DNA of 64,000 nucleotides from Aphidius gifuensis (GCF_014905175.1 NC_057790.1:12178469-12242468), one strand, 5' to 3'; counted from the stretch's first letter, positions 29,838 through 41,545 are shown. A program made the numbers and translations. The notes: generated by a model from the letters alone, not told the origin.

Positions 29838-31250
29838 AAATTAAGATCTGAGTAGTCACCAAGTGTTTTAATTTCAAATTTATTCCAAACCATTTGAGCA
29901 TGATCATGATCGTCATTTAAAATGTTGCTGTTGTTTAATCTTGAATAAAATTTCTTAATCGGAGTTAATATTGTATCTTCTAGTCTTTCCCAGTTGCTCA
30001 TGTATTAATCTGCTTGAATAAAATTTCTTAATCGGAGTTAATATCGTATCTTCTAGTCTTTCCCAGTTGCTCATGTATTAATCTACTTCTTTTCGCTTTA
30101 ACAGTTAAAATCTCAGAATCATCACAATAATGTCTAGTAATTTTTTTATCACAATCAGTCAAGTTTGTAGCCAGTTTATCAAGACTAGTTGCTATGAATC
30201 TGTACGAGTCAATCAATCTTAAATTCACTAGTCGACTGCCTTTTTTATTGTAAACATGCATACTTGACTTCTTTCGTAAATGATATATATTTTCCTTTAT
30301 TAATCGGTAAAATTTTAATTGAACCTTCGAACATGTTTGCTAGAGGTCTCAAAAAGAAATGTAAATCATAACCTGAGAGATTATGAAATACTACTGGTAT
30401 TGTATGTGAATCTGTATAGGTACATCCAGGATGAGCTATTCCACCATAATGACCTGTGAAATCGCAGTGATCGTGATGTTTAATGTCTGGAAGATTGAAT
30501 TTTTTTTCACAAATATGACATATTTTAGCTGTCTGAAAATCTATGATTTGATCTTGAGTAAGAGGCTCCATTGGCACTGGATTATCTAAAATATTATTCA
30601 CTTGTTGAGTTATCTGTTGAAGTTCTTCGATAAACCATTCTATACAATCAGGACCACGACGTGTCATAAATTTTGAAAGAAAATTATCATATGTACAGTG
30701 GAAATAATATGCAGCACTGTATGGTACATGATTAACTGTTTCATTTTTTTCAGGTTCTAAAAGACACTCAAGATCTGCACAGATGACGAATGGAGCTGGT
30801 TCTTTGAATCGATGATTTTGAAATTTTAATATATTTTCACCTTCTTTTGGAAGAACCATTTTTACTTTATTATTATTTTTACAGTCTGCTAAATGTTTTT
30901 CATATAAATCTTGAATTTTAAAATGACAGAGATAACGATCACATAACCACTTTTTATACTTATTCTTCGAAATTCGTGAACTGACAAGTCGTGATAAATT
31001 TTGTATACATGCAAAATGAAATGTTGGTTCGTCAATGGATAATCCGAATTTATAGTAAATGAATGAATTGTAGGCTCTGATGATTCATGTTTACTTAAAT
31101 ACACTGGTGCTATTTTACATGTTTTATTATCATCAATACTGTAAACGTTTATTGACAAATCATTCATAAGCTCAAATTTTGAATTTTCATGATTAATACT
31201 CATGATTAATCAATTGTTTCAACTATTATCAACCTTTTTATAACAATTGA

Positions 31251-31605
31251 GAACATCTTAGAACATTGCAAAACAATCCAGAACAATTCATAAAATTTTT
31301 AAACAATTTAGAACATTGTAGAACAATTCGGAACAATTCAGAACATTTTAAAACAATTTAGAACATTGTAGAACAATTTAGAACATTCTAAAACGTTTTA
31401 CAACTTTTTTAAATAATTTGAAACAATTTAAAACATTGTAGAACGGTTAAAAACAATTTAGAATAATTTAGAACAATTTCAAACATTTTATTTTAGAACA
31501 TTCTAAAACATTTTATAACATTTTAAAATGATTTAGAATAATTTAGAACAATTTAGAACAATGTAGAAAATTCTAAAACATTTTAAAACAATTTAGAACA
31601 TTTTA
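31251..31605. repeat. Tandem repeat with exact 10-bp period
   Basis: About 35 consecutive decamers of consensus GAACAATTTA. The register is kept exactly for 24 units (31251-31490), shifts by five at about 31491, and stays exact again to 31600. A/T tracts therefore recur once per DNA helical turn. It lies immediately outside the truncated start of the polymerase relic and outside any coding frame. Confidence 0.85.
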
Positions 31606-31663
31606 TTTATATATGTGTATAGCTTTCACTGTTGTCTTCTTTTTTTTTTTTTTTGATAAATAA

Positions 31664-32395
31664 TTAAATAAGAAGAATATTATCTGTTGTTGATAAAGTC
31701 TTGAATATTATACTATTTACTAAATATGATCTTCTGTTTTTCAAAGAAAGCCAACCAAGACTCAATGTTGATGGTGTTATGTGATCATAATAATTTGTTC
31801 CAGTTACAAATCTGACTGCTGCATTAAAGGCTTTCTGTAACCTTTGATGTTGTTGCTGAGTTACATCTGTTAGTGCAGTTGATGAATAATCAAATAATGG
31901 TAAAATGAAAGCAATCATCATTTTTCTTTTTAATTCAGGTGTTAACATGTCCTTATTGATAGCAATTATTCTGGATGTGTTATATACTTGAAAACAAACC
32001 AATGATACTTGATAATGCCAGTGCAAAGATTCACCTATCAAAATTCCAAGATATTTTACTTTTTTTTCAAAGATAATTTCTGTTCCATTTGTATTAACTT
32101 TACCAATTGCACTATCATTTAATTTAACATTTAATTTTCTTTAATTATTCTTTGTTCCAAGAAATAGTCCACTTGTTTTATCCAGCCTTAATTTAGGCTT
32201 TTTTACATTTATCCAATTGTTTATTGATAATGAATCAGTATTAATCATATTAATTGTATCGTTTACATCATTGATTGAAGTTTTTAAATAAATTACTAGT
32301 TCATCTGCATATAGTAAGTGATCACAATATTTTAAAGCTGACTTTATATCGTTAATGTAAATTGAATAAAGTAGTGGCCCTTTTTTCTGAGATTC
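31664..32395 (-). pseudogene. Non-LTR (LINE) reverse transcriptase relic
   Basis: On minus: GLHESQKKGPLLYSIYINDI (the GxPQGSxxGPxLF region, altered), LLYADELVIYLK (YADD motif with the second Asp changed to Glu), VKYLGILIGESLHW, then PLFDYSSTALTD, QQHQRLQKAFNAAVRFVTG and LSLGWLSLKNRRSYL, the thumb/C-terminal region of Jockey/CR1-type reverse transcriptases. Two frames are joined by a stop near 32140. No endonuclease or 3' tail seen. LINE reverse transcriptases copy their RNA into chromosomes; this one is inactive. Confidence 0.78.
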
Positions 32396-32925
32396 ATGTA
32401 ACCCGCGGGAGCCCTTTCTTCCACTTTACAACGTTGACAAGTGATACATTGGCTGACGTATTTTATCACGGTTTTATACATCATTGGCCAAAAGTATCTC
32501 ACTGCAAACCGTTCATAAATTCAGAGTACGCCTTGATGAGAATCATCGTGGCATTCTCTTGAATCGTAATTCCCGTGGTAGAATCAATTTTCATGCATCA
32601 AAATCTATATTTTCTGCAGAGGCTAAATGTCCTCTACGATGAAAATATATTTGACCGTGTCCAATTGGGGTATTTACCGGGAGCAAGACGGATTGCCTTT
32701 CTCTGTCTGATATACCAGCGATCTTTCGTAGACGTGATCGTGGTTATCGTCGCAAAAACAGCGTCGCCTGCAGGAGCACGCGAAAGCGCATCCGGAAAAT
32801 GATGTAGTGCATCTCTCCTGTGTACTATCTCAAAATCATATTCCATCAGCCCGAGAGCCTATCTACCGAGTCGACCACCCGGGTCCTTCAAGTTATGAAG
32901 CCAGCGTAAACCAGGAACGTAGTTT
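32396..32925 (-). pseudogene. Ty3/gypsy RNase H end and integrase zinc-finger relic
   Basis: On minus: LMEYDFEIVHRRDALHHFPD then ALSRAP, the end of RNase H; after a linker (RQRKAIRLAPGKYPNW) a broken HHCC integrase finger (ECHDDSHQG, YFWPMMYKTVIKYV, CITCQRCKVEER). GC content is clearly higher than the surroundings. Ends abruptly at 32396 against the LINE relic. Confidence 0.72.
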
Positions 32926-33257
32926 CTTTTGACTGTCTTCAGACTGTGGTAAACAGCCAAGATCGTAGCCTTTTAGATTGTTTTAGTTTTTCAATGACTA
33001 AGACTATCCGCAGACTACCAAGAACGTATTTCTTTAGACTGTCGTGTGCTGTACTAAACAGTTACGACCGTGTCCGAAAATTACCAAATCCTGTATCCGA
33101 AGATACACCGAGAACTACCAACCCTTGGAGCACGAACGACCAACGAGCTGTCACGAGAGCGAATAACCGAAGTCATTCCGAGCAAACGAAAAGAACCGAG
33201 AATTTCCTAATGCGAACGAGAATAAGTGGACAAAACCACTTCAAGAGCGACTTAAAA

Positions 33258-34200
33258 CTAGCCTGAAAAGATAAAGGGGAATAAAAACAAACGTTGGTGA
33301 TATACCTCCGCCGAATAACGCATCTCTTGGCCAATACTCAGTGCCTCTAGTCCACTCAGTTGTGAGGTACCGGGTGTTGGTGTTCGGGGCCAACGAGGCG
33401 TGATCGAAGGAGTGGGAGCCGAGGATGTCCTAATAACGACATCCAAATGACTCCGCTTGGCATCCAGAGTCGCCATCTTTTCCCCTCTGCCCCGTTTCAT
33501 GGCTGCCTCTAGTTGAAACCCAGGGTCTGCACGAATCTGCTGCAAAATAGATTGCAACGCATACGACCGTGGTCCGTCATGAGCATAGTATGCTACCGGA
33601 CTTGGTGCAATCGAGCTTGCAGAGGAGGTGCTGCGGTATGAGGTCATGATGCGAGCAACCTCGTGCTCCGTCTCATCAGCAGACTCGGAAAGTATAGATT
33701 TAGCCTTCTGGCTAGGTTGACCCTTCTCAACCTCGGGAGCAAGCGGCTTATCGATCTTTTTGATTGGAGACGGTGGTTTAGCAGCTGATGGAGTTTCTTT
33801 CATCTTCCCCTGCACTACTGTCTCCACGGGAGCGAGTAGGGTTACCACTCTTGGATCCATTGCTGGACCCGCCATCGTAGATGGTGATAATGGAGTCACC
33901 AACTCAAAGTTAGTCCAGTGTTGGACTTCCTTCATCACCTCCTCGAAGGTCTGCTCAGTAGATCCTTCCAACGAAGGTTTCCCTTGCTGACCAACCGATG
34001 GCTCGACAGAGAATTCCCTTCGGGCGCACCAGCACCAGATTCCTCTGTCAGAGTCCATTTCATTGCTGGATCAGACTCACCAGTCAGAAACGAGTTGGTC
34101 TCTACCAACTCCGCTGGCTTAGGATCACCCATGTTCTCCATTGCACGACTTAGAAATTTGCTAAATAACGTCCGGCGATTTTGTCCCGAGATTCCATCAG
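33258..34200 (-). pseudogene. GC-rich unrecognised frame, possibly retrotransposon Gag
   Basis: A 266-residue minus-strand frame (34058-33258), proline/serine/lysine-rich with TPSITPRWPRTPTPGTSQ; an overlapping upstream frame (34141-33935, MENMGDPKPAELVETNSF) probably belongs to the same protein with a frameshift near 34000. No zinc knuckle or catalytic motif. Its base composition and neighbourhood with gypsy fragments suggest a Gag or ORF1-type protein, but this is inference. Confidence 0.35.
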
Positions 34201-34357
34201 GGAGTGATTAAAGTAGCTTGCGCGGATACCGAGTCTGGAAAATGGCTCAGGGCAAACGTGGGAAAGCTAGAGAAGGGAAGGGGCAAAGTTCTGGTCATAG
34301 ATCAGAAGGACCTTCCAAAGCTGGTCAAAGTTATCGCGCACATTCAGGATAATCTGG

Positions 34358-34383
34358 TTTTTTTTTTTTTTTTTTTTTTTTTT
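34358..34383. repeat. Poly-T tract
   Basis: A run of about 26 T, which read on minus is a poly-A tail; it may mark the 3' end of a retroposed copy lying to its right on the minus strand. Confidence 0.6.
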
Positions 34384-34446
34384 CATAAAATGAATTGACG
34401 CATAGAAGGACGTCGAAGTTAATTTGATGAAACTTAGAAAAAGTAA

Positions 34447-34650
34447 GAAGCCCTGTGGTCTAGTGGTCAAGGCGTTTGCCCGGAAAGCAAAAGAACCCGA
34501 AGAGATCATAAAGCTATCAATGAGTGCGATCGCGGCGTTCGCTACAAGATGGGGGATATTGGTGGCTTAAGGGAAATGAGGGGAGGGCAAAATAGACCTG
34601 AGGTCCAATTGCCTATGCGGGCGCAGCGGTGCGCACCCTAGTTACGTAAA
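34447..34650 (+). repeat. tRNA-derived SINE
   Basis: Head GCCCTGTGGTCTAGTGGTCA carries a pol III A box (TGGTCTAGTGG) and a GGCGTTTGCCCGGAAAGCAA anticodon-arm-like segment; the B box is degenerate or lost (AACCCGAAGAGATCAT). A body with GCGGGCGCAGCGGTGCGCAC and an AAATAAAATAAATAAAAATAAA tail (split here: A-rich from about 34646) follows. SINEs of this head type are common in insects; mobilisation would need a LINE. Confidence 0.65.
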
Positions 34651-35141
34651 ATAAAATAAATAAAAATAAACTCACTGAACTTACTTGAAGAAAAAAAAAT
34701 TATGCATGTTGCGAGTACGCGCGGGGGAAGTAAAACTTCTTTTGGAGTGATTGCGGTGATGAAACTATAAGTTTTTTTCATTGATTTTTCTGTTGGTATT
34801 GACTATTCATATTACGATCGGTATTCATAATATTGTTCATTTTATATCAACTAGTAAAATTTATATATTGAAATAATTATGTCAGGAATTCAAGAAATTC
34901 TTTGTGATATCTAATTTTTTTATATTATTTTAAATTATACAATAATGAAAAATGAGTATAAAATTTTGTGTTTTTATATATTCTTTTGTTATAAATTATT
35001 GTTGTCTAGAACGATATTGCTATGAACGTTGTAACCGATTTTCTGACCTGCGCGGCGGGAACTATCGGCCAAGGTTAACAACGAGGATTACTCACTATCC
35101 TCCTCAAAATCACCGGGGGAGCCATGTTGGTTATCTCGGAA

Positions 35142-35222
35142 GCCAAATGAACCAAATAACCACCAATAACTAGCCTAGAGGGAATCTAGACTCGCTCAGT
35201 GTGCTGGTTGTGGTAGAAGCAA
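35142..35222. repeat. Inverted-repeat partner of 41172-41260
   Basis: AACCACCAATAACTAGCCTA and CTAGACTCGCTCAGTGTGCT + GGTTGTGGTAGAAG recur inverted at 41183-41250. The pair brackets the Gag-bearing region 35.2-41.2 kb. Confidence 0.75.
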
Positions 35223-36760
35223 AACTCAAAAACCAAAACGTATTATTTATTTATCCAAGTCTTAATCCAAAATACAAAAACGTAGTCTCAAAGTCCAAAA
35301 CATATTCTCAAAAACCTCAATATTCCAAAACGTACAACATAACTTTGTAAGCTTGGGCTTTTATATTTTTATTTTCTTTTATTGTTTAAATATAAAAAGC
35401 GACCAATCTTACTTGTTTAAATTTACCAAATGACTATGCAATGAAATTTACTTTAAAATATGAATATTAATTATTTAAATTTACCCTGAAATTGAGTGGA
35501 TGTAAAATAACAATCAAACAGAATTTATATTTTAATATACGAAAATTATTTGTATTTATTCAAAGTATTATGCCCTAATCATTCACACCAAACACACACA
35601 TACTCATACCAATATAACCTGACTGGTGATTGAAGTTCTTGATGCTAAATTGATGATGCTGACGATGATTCGTTGGCCTTGGAATGCTTGGTTGATCAGA
35701 CCAAGTAAATGTCCAAATATTTGATGTTGTGTAATTACCAGCAATGAATATTATTGATGTTGAATAATTGCCAGCAATGAATATTATTGATGTTGAATAA
35801 TTGCCAACAGTGAATATTATTGATGTTGAATTGACTTTATTTCTTCAACGCTGATGCAACAAGTTTATTTTTTGAGTAATGGCGGCCTGATTTATGGAAG
35901 GACGCCGTCCTGATTCACGTCGTCGTTTACCAAGTTTGATTTATTGCTCAGCTTGTTTAATTGACAATTTTTGTTGTGTACACAATATATTTTATTTAAT
36001 TAATTACAGTTTGATATTGATTGTTGTTTTACAACAATCAATTAGTTGAAAAATCAGTTCAATGTTTTAGATTCACAGTTTAGTATTTGGATTTATTTGA
36101 GTTGGCTTGGCCAACTTAATATTTGCCAGCGTCTTGCTTGCCAGCCAAGACACAAGTGTACGGAGCACACGTTCTCCGTAGCCAAAAACTACATTCTCTC
36201 TCTCTCTCTTCTCCGTCTCTCTCTCACCAATCCTCACACTCACGCATCATACCAGGCGGCGCACCATCGAGCATTACTATCTCGCTACAACTTACTCGCG
36301 ACCTTGAATTTAATTTATTAATAAAATAAACAAAGGGACCGCGTTTCTAATTATCGAAACAAAACTAAACTAAATAATCCAAACGAAAATGTATGCTTGA
36401 CGTTGTCCATGATTCACACGGACAACGCCCCAAAACTAACCTACAAAATCCACGTGTCCGCTGAGTATCCAGCTAGACACATGAGTACCCTATATTACGT
36501 AAAACCAAGAGCTGATCTCTAAACGTGTATCTCTTACCACGTCCCACAGCCAAGAGAGTGAGTTTCGCCCAAGATATTTCGGAGCAGCTCGGATCTACCA
36601 AGCTGTCCCCACTCCAAGCTATCCCTCCTCTCTCTATCTTGGTGAAAAAAGGGGAAAATATAATGAACAATAATAATAATAATACAAAAAGAAATACTAA
36701 ATAATAAAGTATAAAAGCGAAGTCGTTGGTTGGAGGATTTCCGTTGGATCGGTCTTGATC
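35223..36760. other. Non-coding region with short repeats
   Basis: Contains four copies of a 33-base unit (GATGTTGAATAATTGCCAGC...) at about 35722-35835, a (CT)-rich tract at 36195-36232, and otherwise no coding frame I trust. Composition near 36120-36300 and 36420-36650 is GC-richer, as in the retrotransposon fragments. Confidence 0.5.
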
Positions 36761-36763
36761 AGC

Positions 36764-37262
36764 CTATAAGGCAGCGAGAATCGCTACAGCCTCCTCCCCA
36801 GACTCCTCCAACGACGACGACATCCTTCTCTCATCTCTTGTCAAGTCTTTGGTCCAGTTGATTCTTGCTCCTGAGATTCCTGAAACAATATCTGAAACAA
36901 CTAGGACATGGTACGGAATAGTATGAAAGTCTTTATCAATATGGCTCTGGTAAGGATCAACCTCGACCAGCTTCACATTCTTTTAATTATTATAAGAAAT
37001 TCGGAGAAGCTAGACCAACGCAGTTGCAGTGTGGTTCGGTTCCTGAGCATCCAGGTGCCGAATCAGATTGAACAAAGGTAGTAACTGGAAGTCCAGATCT
37101 TGATAGTTGAGTAGCCATACTGTCAAAAGTGTGTAGTCTGTGTTAAAAGTATTTCTCTCGGAGTGAAGACTTTATGATCTAACACAGAACTCCGGGATAC
37201 TTTACTAGTCAATTTGGCTAGGGTTAACTCTACCAACTGAGGCTCAGGCACCAGGTCCGTGA
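36764..37262 (-). pseudogene. Decayed sequence downstream of Gag
   Basis: Minus-strand pieces (LVEVDPYQSHIDKDFHTIPY, then VSDIVSGISGARINW) follow the Gag frame in the same GC-richer composition. No DTG protease or reverse transcriptase motif can be found, so Pol is missing or replaced. I do not recognise the pieces. Confidence 0.3.
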
Positions 37263-37265
37263 GAC

Positions 37266-39214
37266 TCAACTGTCGTTTCCCGAATTACAAAATGGACAGG
37301 AAGCTAATGTTACGCCAGATCTTCTACAGCGGTAACAAAACCGACGTCGTGGTTCTTGACAATCGCGGTGAATATGACCACGAGAATCACAGTTCCAGCA
37401 TTCTATCCCAAAACCATCGGATCTACCAGTGCGTTCAAGCTGAGAATCGAAACCCTGGAACTGAGGATGAATCACGATTAACATTACGAGGCAATGGTAC
37501 TGGAGACCTTGGTGGTGAATACTGAGTAACTGTTCCATCTTTGTTGATACTTTTGATGATTTCACCCAATCATGATTTCTTTCGATCTCGTGATAAGGTG
37601 AGTAAAGTTTGAGATTTTCCTCGAGTCTGTGGTTACAGTTACTCTCATAGAGATCATCTTCTTCGAACAAAGCACGTACCTCATTTGTGCCTGGTGGACG
37701 AGAATGGCCGAAAATCACGGTGCGAGATGTTGGGCAAGCGAAACCTGGGCACAATGAAAGTTCTGGTCTCGGACGACGGGTCTGAGCACTCTGGGTGATC
37801 CTCTCCTGTCGTATTGCCTCAGCCTCCACAGCTTTCATTGTTGGACATGTCCGAGCGGAAATCAAACATTGGAACGAAGGCAATAAATTCCGAATGGTAT
37901 AAATAACGCGCTCACTTTCAGGCCATGGTGGATTTGTTCGTTGGAACAAACCCCGCATACATGAAACGTAACTTCGAATAGATTCTGTAGAACCTTGAGT
38001 ACGTTTGTCAATTTCTTCTCTCAGAGCACGTTGATAGTCAGGATCTGCGAAGCTATCACGAAAAGCTTTTCGAGCAGCTTCCCAACTATGTAACTCTTCG
38101 AGATGTGTCATAAACCAAGTTAGGGCAGGACCGTGTAAACAAAAAGAAAGAGCCGAAAGGACTTCTTGGTCGGTAGCACCGGTGATTTTTCGCGTTTGGT
38201 CAATTCTAAAGAGACATTCTTCTACATCCTCCCCTGATTTACCACAGAATTGGAGGTGACAATTTAGAAGTATTCTAATCACAGGATTTTGACGACGAGG
38301 TTCCGGTTCTAAAATTTGAAGGTCTTCCAATGATGGGCTAATTACTTGGCGACGCGGAGCATCTTGGTATTCCAAGTCGTAATCAGGATTACCTGGACGA
38401 CCTGAGCTAACCCGTTGACGCTCTGTTGGTTGGTGACGAGTATATGCACCAGAATCTCGTTGATCATACAACAAAATTCTGGTCCTCTGTCTGCGCGGTG
38501 GCTCCACATATTCCAGTTCGTATTCAGGATATTCCTGACGCCTTGAAACATATGATTGTGCCTTTGAGGGAAAACGGGAAAATGCTCCAGAATCTCGTTG
38601 ATTACCCAACAAAATTCTGTTCTTTTGATGACGAGGAGGTTCCACGTATTCCAAGTCGTCTTTACCTGACGTCTTGGAACATTTTGTGTTGCCTCAGGGA
38701 GATGAATAGAGTTGGCCCCTATTACCTGGTGGTTATCCACCTGTGTTTTGGTCCTTTGCCGACGCAGTGGTTCGTGACGATCTAGATCATCATAACGCGG
38801 CAATATATTTACTGGTGGTTTTTCTTTTGTAATTTTGGTGTTCTTGGTAGATCCTTTAGCCAGGGGTGGATTAGATCCGCCACCTGAAGATCCAAGAAAC
38901 AAATCTTCAACGCGAGGCATTGATAATGGAAGTTGACTGGTTGGTGTGGTGATACGTTGATCAAGAAGACGGGGAGGGTCTACCGAATTACTATTATCCC
39001 TGGTGTCAACATCATCACCAAATAAATCTCCTATACTTCCCAGAGAAGAAAGAAAAGAACCTGGATGAGTTGGAGGACGACTGGAACCACCAGCTGCCTG
39101 ATCTCCTGCTGGATTTCCATTCAACTCAGCAGTAGAACTAGTCACATTTACTGATGTTGGGGGGTTGCGCGGTGGCCTACCTCGCCTTCTAATAACTACT
39201 GCGCTGTCCGACAT
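37266..39214 (-). pseudogene. Ty3/gypsy Gag with repeated N-terminal domain and CCHC knuckles (one frameshift)
   Basis: Starts MSDSAVVIRRRGRPP at 39214; a frameshift near 38660 leads into the frame ending at 37266. The N-terminal part contains about three to four repeats of roughly 43-46 residues with the core EYVEPPRRQRTRILL / DQRDSGAYTR. Next is a retrotransposon Gag core (GPALTWFMTHLEELHSWEAA ... FRDSF, then RSYVSCMRGLFQ), and a C-terminal zinc knuckle CWNCDSRGHIHRDC followed by a second Cys-rich motif CYRCRRSG...CPFC. Gag packages the element RNA. Downstream Pol is not recognisable. Confidence 0.8.
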
Positions 39215-39339
39215 GTTGATTGATCAAACAACAACAAATTGGTCGATGTACAGAGCAATATACAAAAGGTAGTTTAGAAGCTGTCAACACGGCTTGGCTA
39301 AAATCACGAATTCCTCAACTAGTTAATTATTATTTTGTC

Positions 39340-39780
39340 TAAATAGGTTGACTGATCGATTTTATTCCTGAGTGCCAAGAATAATAATCGATTCAGTTAA
39401 GCCGAGAATAGTATCGATAAATAGATTAATTTAATAATCTTGAGTACGCCAAGACAATAGTCAATTCATCCGACTACATTATCCAAAAAAAATTTGACTG
39501 ATCAATTTTATTTCTGAGTACCAAGAACAGGAATCAATCTATCTCAATTAATACCCAATAAAGATACGATAATATAAACGAATTAATTCATTTATTTTTG
39601 TCTCTGAGTAGCCAGTGACTTCAAATAATTTATTCCGTATAACACGATCTAGAATCTGACTGTTTGCAACAATTTAATAAACTAATTTGGTATCTGAGTA
39701 GCCAGTTACCTTAATCAATTTATCACGATTATCACGAGAAAAACTAAATTATTTGCATAAACAAAATGATCTGTTGTTCT
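39340..39780 (-). repeat. Iterated TGGYxACTCAG motif in the Gag leader
   Basis: On the minus strand, motifs of type CTGGCTACTCAGA / TTGGTACTCAG / TTGGCACTCAGG lie near 39700, 39612, 39520, 39447 and 39373, spaced 70-90 bases, each within a similar AATTGATYAGTC-containing unit. The layout parallels the PBS-like array of the other retrotransposon at 11280-12015. Confidence 0.55.
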
Positions 39781-41170
39781 TTTGAAGATGTTACAGGTTT
39801 GATTTTCATGTTGCCGATATATTGATATTCTGATATTTTATGTGAGTTGTGATGATTAGTGTGAGTATGTTTGTGTGAATATGAGTATGAATTGTTGTGA
39901 TCGACTAATGAATGAACGTAAGATGTAGCTTAATATCAGCAAGATAACGAGAGAGTGTGATTGTTTGATATTTTGCTTCAATTTTACTGCAATCATATAT
40001 CTGTCCATTAGAATGATTGTATTGTGAGAGTGAGTGAGAGAAACTGAGTGAGCGTGTTTGTGCTAGTGTGTTTGTGATAAGAAGTGGATGTAAGTGATTG
40101 AGACAACATAGTTAAGGTAGTTTGAAGAGAGTCCATTGAGAGAGCGTGTATTCGAGAGTTGATTTTCACCTTAACTATGCTGAATGACAGACTATTTATG
40201 TTTGTGTGGGTGAGAATGTTTATATGTGTGCGAGTGTGTGTTTGTAAAAAGTGATGTTGATAGTGATTAATGATAATGGTGAGGTGGCGCCGCTGGTGGT
40301 CGAAACTGCAAGCTAGCATCCATGGTTGACTATCCAGATGGCAGTGTAGTCAGATGAATTGTAATAAGAATAACCTCAAAATTACCACGATGCTTTTTTT
40401 GGACAATCGATGTAATTAACGATTCGCGTAACTTCACCAGTTGTAATTATGATTACCACTTGAAGTTCGCAAAAAGGCGCTTGCGATAAACCTAAAAGTG
40501 TAAATGCCCGAGGGCAGATTACTGCAGAAACTTGTTTTCAAGCTGGACGTGACAGAATTGATGTGTACTATACTCACAGGTCAAAGAGAGAGAGAGAGCA
40601 CGCCCGACAAAGGGTCTCTGACAGACAAAGGCCCGATGATTTTTTTTTTGACATGACTAACAATGAGTTTAATTATTCATTAAACAATTATTTTATAATA
40701 CACACAATATTAATTTTTATTCTAATATTTTACACGCACACTCAAATAAAATAATTCCACGGCGACGAGTCACCAGGTTGATTTTATTTTATTCGGCCTC
40801 GTGAGCATCCACAAGGTCTTTAGAATTAAACTATTCTACACAATTTGTTAATTTATTTTATTACAAATAAAGATCTTAATTTATTGATTAATAAAATAAT
40901 ATAATAAATCCACGGCGAACGAATGTCACCAGGTATATTATTTTATCTGTGGACTTCGTCAGCAACCACAAAGTCACACAAAACCAGTAATCAAAATAAA
41001 TTCAATTACCTTGTTTTATTTGTAGCTTAACAATATATAACCTTCAACAAACCAAATGCACCGAATGCAACAAATAAATAAACCAGATAACATACTTGAT
41101 AATTGGTCCGAGAAGGTAACAGGCAGAAATGCCACGTTTTGATTTAATTGTAATTATTTTTCTTATAACT
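39781..41170. other. Non-coding region, possible LTR material
   Basis: TG-rich stretches at 39840-39900 and 40020-40250 (long runs of GTGAGTGAG/GTGTGT type) resemble LTR sequences seen elsewhere here. Two diverged copies of a unit with CCACGGCG...GTCACCAGGT lie at about 40755-40830 and 40911-40985. No coding frame recognised and LTR ends not defined. Confidence 0.4.
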
Positions 41171-41545
41171 TTATCCGGCCCTTCTACCACAACCAGCACA
41201 CTGAGCGAGTCTAGCTTCCCTGTAGGCTAGTTATTGGTGGTTATTTGTTTCATTTATTATTGTTTTCGGTGATTGGGTTTAATTGTTGTTATTTTGTGTC
41301 CTTTAAGTATGAATGTGATAAGCCTTTTTCGAGTTTTAGGGCGAATTGAAAACTCATGATTTTAACGTAAGCCTTTTTGGAGTTTTAAGGCGAATTGAAA
41401 ACTTCCCGTTACAAATTATAATATAAATTGTTTTAAATTTAATAAACAACTTCTTGTATAACTAAGGTAAAAGCTGACGAAATAAATAAACCGAATAACA
41501 TTCTTGATAATTAGTCCGAGAAGGTAACACGCAAAAATGCCACGA
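41075..41545. repeat. Direct repeats and inverted-repeat partner
   Basis: AAATAAACCxGATAACATxC...GGTCCGAGAAGGTAACA occurs at 41077-41137 and 41484-41545. AAGCCTTTTTCGAGTTTTAG + GGCGAATTGAAAACT occurs at 41319 and 41370. The segment 41172-41260 is the inverse of 35142-35222. Confidence 0.65.

Larger units (their letters stand above)
27005..31203 (-). pseudogene. Protein-primed family B DNA polymerase relic (Polinton copy C), interrupted by two insertions
   Basis: Read 5' to 3' on minus: ELMNDLSINVYSIDD (31203), NLSRLVSS, exonuclease I ICADLECLL (30780), CHICEKKF...HHDH, HNLSGYD exonuclease II (30380), NLRLIDSYRF, GDYSDL (29850) | solo LTR | LATDILLLTDI (exonuclease III, 28900), GIELQLLTNVEQ, | MITE |, then motif A FDVNNLYGMAMSQHLPYG (27940), motif B KLLNNAVYGK (27520) and motif C degraded to MYHNTDSL (27215). 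Many stops and frameshifts; the motif C Asp is Asn. The first roughly 270 residues are missing, cut at the 10-bp repeat. Protein-primed polymerases copy Polinton genomes; this one is long dead. Confidence 0.85.

Noticed and set aside
31251..31605. CRISPR array
   Set aside because: Units of 10 bp without unique spacers; eukaryotic context. It is a minisatellite.
34204..34398. Plus-strand frame ending in poly-Phe
   Set aside because: Created by the poly-T tract; no similarity recognised.
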